Source: Nonomuraea montanisoli (GTDB taxonomy: Bacteria > Actinomycetota > Actinomycetes > Streptosporangiales > Streptosporangiaceae). Taken from it: DNA of 64,000 nucleotides. Positions 60,716-64,000 of this stretch are shown in pieces (the first letter of the stretch is position 1; the number at the start of each line of letters is the position of its first letter). The notes below the pieces were generated by a model that saw only the letters and a list, made by a program, of their open reading frames with translations, was not told the origin of the DNA and did not search any database. A program made the translations under genes and the position numbers. The DNA lies in NCBI RefSeq assembly GCF_013363975.1, contig NZ_JABWGN010000013.1:214514-278513 (forward strand), read 5' to 3'.

Positions 60716-61645
60716 TCAGCGGGCGGGAAGGTCGAAGTAGGCGCGGATCGTGGTGCCGCCCGCCCGCGTGTGGATCCGTACGAGATCGCTCAGCAGGTTG
60801 ACGATGAGCAGCCCGCGCGAGCCCGCGACGCGCGGGTCCACCGGCTCGCGGCCGGCCAGCGGGTCGGTGATGTGCCCCTGGTCGCCGACCTCGCACACCA
60901 GCCGGTCGCGCTCGGCCCAGACCCGGATGTCGCCCGCGCCGCCGCCGTAGTCGAGGCTGTTGGCGCAGAGCTCGGCGACGACGAGGCGGATGTCGTCGAG
61001 CCGGGCGTCGTCGAAGCCCAGCTCGGCGCCCAGACCGGCGACCAGGGCGCGGGCCGAGGCGAAGTTGCCGCGATCGAAGCGGAGGACGGCGAAGCCGCTG
61101 GGCTCGGGGAAGGGCAGGTTGTGCACGCGCACGACCTGGTGCGGGTCGTAGGCGTCGCTCGCCCACTCGCCCTTGGCGTCCTGGAGCACCGGGTGGGTCA
61201 GCTCCGCCTCGCGCAGGACCTCCGGGTCGAGCCGTTCGGCGTCGTACGGGCACAGGATCGTGACGTGCCGCCCGGTGAAGGCCAGGTTGATCAGCGCCTC
61301 GTGCTGGGCGCAGGCCGGGTACTCGGTGGAGCTGCGACCGGCCCAGATCGGCTCGCCGATGATGCGCACGTGCCCGCCGGCGTGGCGGTCGGCGAAGGCG
61401 CGCAGCACCGCGGGGATGATGCGGCCGGGGTTGCGGCCCGCGTCCTCCATGTTCAGCAGGCGTACGCGGGCGGCGTCGGCGCCCAGGGCGCTCTCGATGA
61501 GCTTGAGGTTCGCGGCGGGCACCGCCACGGCCACCGGCTCACCCGCGGCCAGCCCGCCGCGGATGAAGGCCGTGGTGGCATCGACGTATTCCCGGTCGCC
61601 TCTGTAGAAGAGCGCCGGGTGCACGAAGGGGTCCGCCAGCATCAC
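60716..61645 (-). CDS. MEDS sensor-HATPase anti-sigma-like regulator
   Basis: A 309-residue protein: N-terminal MEDS domain (HPALFYRGDREYVDATTAFIRGGLAAGEPVAVAV, residues ~9-170) and C-terminal HATPase (RLVVAELCANSLDYGGG as N box near 220, CEVGDQGHITDPLAG as G1, AGSRGLLIVNLLSDLV as G2), like RsbW-type kinases. Such fusions are partner-switching serine kinases with an added sensor and suit the STAS protein at 56135. GTG 61645 or ATG 61642. Confidence 0.82.
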   Translation of the reverse strand: MMLADPFVHPALFYRGDREYVDATTAFIRGGLAAGEPVAVAVPAANLKLIESALGADAARVRLLNMEDAGRNPGRIIPAVLRAFADRHAGGHVRIIGEPIWAGRSSTEYPACAQHEALINLAFTGRHVTILCPYDAERLDPEVLREAELTHPVLQDAKGEWASDAYDPHQVVRVHNLPFPEPSGFAVLRFDRGNFASARALVAGLGAELGFDDARLDDIRLVVAELCANSLDYGGGAGDIRVWAERDRLVCEVGDQGHITDPLAGREPVDPRVAGSRGLLIVNLLSDLVRIHTRAGGTTIRAYFDLPAR

Positions 61646-61670
61646 CCGTCACGGTACCCGCTCGTGAGGA

Positions 61671-61693
61671 GTTCAAGGCAATCCGTTGGGTAT
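61671..61693 (+). promoter_or_regulatory. SigB-like promoter before the 31-residue gene
   Basis: GTTC (61671-61674), 13 bp, then GGGTAT (61688-61693) resembles the actinomycete stress-sigma consensus (GTTT/GTTC, then GGGTAT). The spacer is slightly short. The GTG at 61703 is 9 bp past the -10, so the transcript would be leaderless or nearly so. Confidence 0.35.
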
Positions 61694-61702
61694 CCCAGGG
61701 TT

Positions 61703-61798
61703 GTGAAGAGAGTCCAGATCGTGCAACGCCCCAAGCCGGCGCAGCAGCCGGTCCCCCTCGACCTCCGCACTCCCTCCGGCCGGCGGCTCCCCTTCTGA
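61703..61798 (+). CDS. 31-residue basic peptide gene
   Basis: GTG 61703 opens MKRVQIVQRPKPAQQPVPLD and ends SGRRLPF at 61798. It has a Pro/Gln-rich middle and positive charge, and it follows a SigB-like promoter, divergent from the MEDS/HATPase gene. Too short to be sure it is translated. Confidence 0.35.
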   Translation: MKRVQIVQRPKPAQQPVPLDLRTPSGRRLPF

Positions 61799-61893
61799 CG
61801 CCTGGCCACGGGGCGATGTCAGTGGTGTGCAAGTGACCATCAAGGCTGGGCCCATAATTTCCCTTCATCCGCAAAAGCAACGAAGGGCATGAA

Positions 61894-62268
61894 ATGAACA
61901 CCCCCAGCCGTCGCATCGCCGTCGCCATCGCGACGCTCACCCTCGCCGGCCTCACCACCGCCTGTGGCGCCATCGGCAATGCGGTCGACTGCAACGAGGT
62001 CGGCAAGGAGGTCACGAAGATCACCGCCGAGCTTCAGACCTCCGTGGCCAGCGCCGCCACCGACCCGAAGGCCTTCGAGAAGGCCAGCCAGGAGACCGCC
62101 GGCAAGCTCAAGACGCTCGCCGGCAAGTACGACGGCGACCTCGCGGGCGCGATCAACGACCTCGCCTCCGTCTTCGAGGGCATCAAGATCGACGACCCCT
62201 CCGGCATGACGCAGAGCATGTCGAAGATCCAGTCGGCGCAGACGAAGATCCAGAGCGCCTGCGGCTGA
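61894..62268 (+). CDS. Small lipoprotein
   Basis: A 124-residue lipoprotein: lipobox TTAC (Cys24), then a helical mature part (EVGKEVTKITAELQTSVASAATD, ETAGKLKTLAGKYDGDLAGAINDLASVFEGI). CATAAT at 61853-61858 is a possible -10. GAAGGGCATGAA precedes ATG 61894. Function unknown. Confidence 0.75.
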   Translation: MNTPSRRIAVAIATLTLAGLTTACGAIGNAVDCNEVGKEVTKITAELQTSVASAATDPKAFEKASQETAGKLKTLAGKYDGDLAGAINDLASVFEGIKIDDPSGMTQSMSKIQSAQTKIQSACG

Positions 62269-62377
62269 CGCCTGCCTCCGGCCGTCGCGAGGTCTGCGGG
62301 GGGCAGTGCATCGCGGCGGCCGGGGCGATCATCAGGAAGTCCGCACATCCCGAAAAATCCGTCTAATCTTGCTGCTC

Positions 62378-63877
62378 GTGACGGGCGACACGCTGGCGGG
62401 CGACACCGAGGCGACCCCCGCCACCTCCTCCCCCTGGCGACACCGGCTGAGCGCCGCAGGGTTCCGGCTGAGCGGCCACCGGCTCGGCGTGGGGCTGATC
62501 GCCCTGCTCTCCGCCTCGATCTACGCGGTGATCGGGCTGGTCAAGCTGGCCACGTTCCGCGCCTCCATCTTCGACCTCGTCATCTTCGACCAGGCCGTGC
62601 GCAACTACGCGCACTTCCGGCCGCCGTACGTGCCGGCCGTCGGCGCCTTCCACGGCCGGGGGCTCGAATACCTGCAGATCGCCGACCACTTCTCCCCCGC
62701 GTACGCGCTGCTCGCGCCGTTCTACTGGATCCACGACGGGCCGGAGTCGCTGGTCGTCGCGCAGGCGCTGCTGTTCGCCGCCGCGATCCCGTTCGTGTGG
62801 CTGTTCGCCCGCCGGGTGCTCGGCACCGCCCCCGCCTACCTCGTGGCCGTCGCGTACGCGCTGTCGTGGCCCGTGGCGCAGGCGATCGCGTTCGACGCGC
62901 ACGAGGTGATGTTCGTCCCGCTGCTCACCTCGATCATGATCGAGCGCTACCACGCGGGACGGCACGGGCCGGCGTTCGCGGCGATGGCGGGGCTCCTCCT
63001 GGTCAAGGAGGACATGGGGCTCATGGTGATCGGCTTCGCGATCTACCTGTTCGTCACCGGCGACCGCTTCCGCGGCCTGTGCTGCGCGGCGATCGGCGCG
63101 GGCGGGGTGATGCTGACCCGCGGGGCGCTCATCCCCATGCTGGGCGGCAGCACCGACGACTTCTGGGCCTACGGCCACCTCGGGCCGGACGCGCCGAGCG
63201 CCGTGCTGACGCTGCTGCGCGACCCGGTGGGCGCGCTCCTCATCCCGTTCAACGACGAGGCCAAGGTCGACACGCTCTTCCTGATGGTCTGGCCGACGCT
63301 GCTGCTCTGCCTGCTGTCGCCGCTGTCGCTGGCGGCGCTGCCGCACGTGCTCGAACGCATGCTGTCGGACCGCGCCCTGTGGTGGCAGGCGGACTTCCAG
63401 TACAGCGCGTTCACCGTCGTCATCCTGCTGCTGGCGGGCGTGGACGGGCTGGCGCGGCTGCTGCGCCGGTTCCGGCGCGGCGACGACCGGTCGCTGAAGC
63501 TGGCCTGGGCGTTCGGGGCCTGCGTGATCGCGGTGACGCTGGTCCCCCGCTTCGCGCTGGACCAGCTCTACCATCCGTCCTTCTACCGGGGCGACGAGGT
63601 CAAGGTGGCCGCGGCCCGGGAGGCGGTGTCCAAGGTGCCGGCGGGCGTCGTCGTGGAGGCCGCCAACTCGGTCGGGCCCGCGCTGTCCGGGCGCGCCACC
63701 GTCCTGCTGTGGAGCGGGCAGTCGAGCGGCGCCCCGTGGGTGGTGGCGGACACGGCCCGCTGGGAGTTCCCGTTCGGCTCGGCGGAGGAGCAGGCCGCGA
63801 CGGTTGGCAGGCTGGAGGCCGAGGGGTACCGCAGGGTGTTCGAGCGCGACGGCTACGTGGTGCTCAACCGCCCCTAG
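62378..63877 (+). CDS. DUF2079 polytopic membrane protein
   Basis: A 499-residue protein with about ten helices, opening after a 30-residue tail at LGVGLIALLSASIYAVIGLV. DUF2079 features: FDLVIFDQAVRNYAHFRPP, QIADHFSPAYALLAPFYWI and AFDAHEVMFVPLLTSIMIERY. It is glycosyltransferase-C-like in topology. GTG 62378 follows TAATCT by ~10 bp and suggests a leaderless message; an upstream GTG (62306) is the alternative. Confidence 0.82.
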   Translation: MTGDTLAGDTEATPATSSPWRHRLSAAGFRLSGHRLGVGLIALLSASIYAVIGLVKLATFRASIFDLVIFDQAVRNYAHFRPPYVPAVGAFHGRGLEYLQIADHFSPAYALLAPFYWIHDGPESLVVAQALLFAAAIPFVWLFARRVLGTAPAYLVAVAYALSWPVAQAIAFDAHEVMFVPLLTSIMIERYHAGRHGPAFAAMAGLLLVKEDMGLMVIGFAIYLFVTGDRFRGLCCAAIGAGGVMLTRGALIPMLGGSTDDFWAYGHLGPDAPSAVLTLLRDPVGALLIPFNDEAKVDTLFLMVWPTLLLCLLSPLSLAALPHVLERMLSDRALWWQADFQYSAFTVVILLLAGVDGLARLLRRFRRGDDRSLKLAWAFGACVIAVTLVPRFALDQLYHPSFYRGDEVKVAAAREAVSKVPAGVVVEAANSVGPALSGRATVLLWSGQSSGAPWVVADTARWEFPFGSAEEQAATVGRLEAEGYRRVFERDGYVVLNRP

Positions 63878-63882
63878 GGCCT

Positions 63883-64000
63883 GTCTCGAAGTGTTGATCA
63901 ACGGCGTGTCGTAGCCGGATAAGCAAAGAGGTCTCCGGTAAAGGGTTCAACGACCAAGAAGAACCTGTACCCGGAGACCTCGTGGCCACCTTAGCGGTGA
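63883..64000 (+). mobile_element. Left end of an IS element cut by the window edge
   Basis: GGCCTGTCTCGAAGTGTTGA, six bases after the DUF2079 stop, looks like an IS terminal repeat. A 9-bp inverted repeat GGTCTCCGG (63930-63938)/CCGGAGACC (63971-63979) follows, and GTG 63982 opens a frame (V-A-T-L-A-V) with GGAG 5 nt upstream that runs off the window. The family cannot be named from so little. Confidence 0.45.
63982..64000 (+). CDS. Start of probable transposase (partial)
   Basis: Only six codons are present (V-A-T-L-A-V). The frame is open to the end. Its ribosome site GGAG (63973-63976) lies inside the right arm of the 9-bp inverted repeat. Confidence 0.35.

Overview
The window is about 64 kb of high-GC actinomycete chromosome. 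GTG and TTG starts are common, overlapping ATGA gene junctions are the rule, and most strong ribosome sites are GGAGG-like. The gene content (conservon-type kinase, DUF742 protein, XRE/TPR regulator, AICE of the pSAM2 type, universal stress proteins, GntR-TetR regulator) fits a large-genome filamentous actinomycete. A Streptosporangiaceae member such as Nonomuraea is my inference; no 16S or other marker gene is present.

Layout. 0-12.1 kb: a secreted beta-propeller protein, then a carbohydrate locus. A ROK repressor is divergent from a GH20 beta-N-acetylhexosaminidase, a secreted phospholipase-D-like protein, a sugar-binding lipoprotein and two MalF/MalG-type permeases, followed by a secreted 5'-nucleotidase. 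12.1-17 kb: a lower-GC island. It holds a wrecked IS transposase, an unusual four-gene divergent module (two small proteins on the minus strand; a STAND/AAA-like NTPase and an SPFH-like protein on the plus strand) and the C-terminal stump of a tyrosine integrase. 16.97-28.44 kb: an 11.4-kb actinomycete integrative and conjugative element (AICE) bounded by 45-bp direct repeats. The right repeat is the 3' part of an intact tRNA-Arg(TCT). It carries regulators, a Pra-like activator, an FtsK/Tra pump, Rep, Xis and Int. Its rep gene is broken by a 4-bp duplication. The integrase stump beside the left repeat shows that an older related element used the same tRNA.

28.6-36.9 kb: a phosphotransferase, CobD/CbiB, small membrane proteins, a YiiX-like peptidase-fold protein, an oligopeptide-binding lipoprotein, a nitrate-sensor-type kinase with a DUF742 partner, and an MFS exporter divergent from its MarR regulator. 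37.5-45.3 kb: a tightly coupled seven-gene minus-strand operon (DUF917, HyuA-type hydantoinase/oxoprolinase, substrate-binding protein, DppB, DppC, DppD, DppF), which I read as import plus first-step catabolism of a cyclic amide or peptide-like compound. 45.4-55.2 kb: RpiB-like isomerase, Tex with a long RGG/GSG tail, a 16-bp minisatellite, a GntR-TetR double-HTH regulator, an acetyltransferase, two alpha/beta hydrolases, a MerR regulator and several hypothetical proteins.

55.3-61.8 kb: a stress/partner-switching neighbourhood: a C-terminally truncated sigma-70 abutting an IS605-type remnant with an omegaRNA-like sequence, a STAS anti-anti-sigma factor, a phosphotriesterase-family hydrolase, an APC permease, a universal stress protein, a DUF998 membrane protein and a MEDS/HATPase anti-sigma-like protein. 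61.9-64 kb: a lipoprotein, a DUF2079 membrane protein and the start of an IS element cut by the window edge.

The best candidate for an undescribed system is the 12.58-16.48 kb module. Its two minus-strand proteins end in the same pair of ~20-residue Q/G repeats, an arrangement like the two-rung amyloid-signalling motifs of HET-s and bacterial NLR partners. They sit divergent from a degenerate-P-loop NTPase and an SPFH-like protein, inside a tRNA-associated island.
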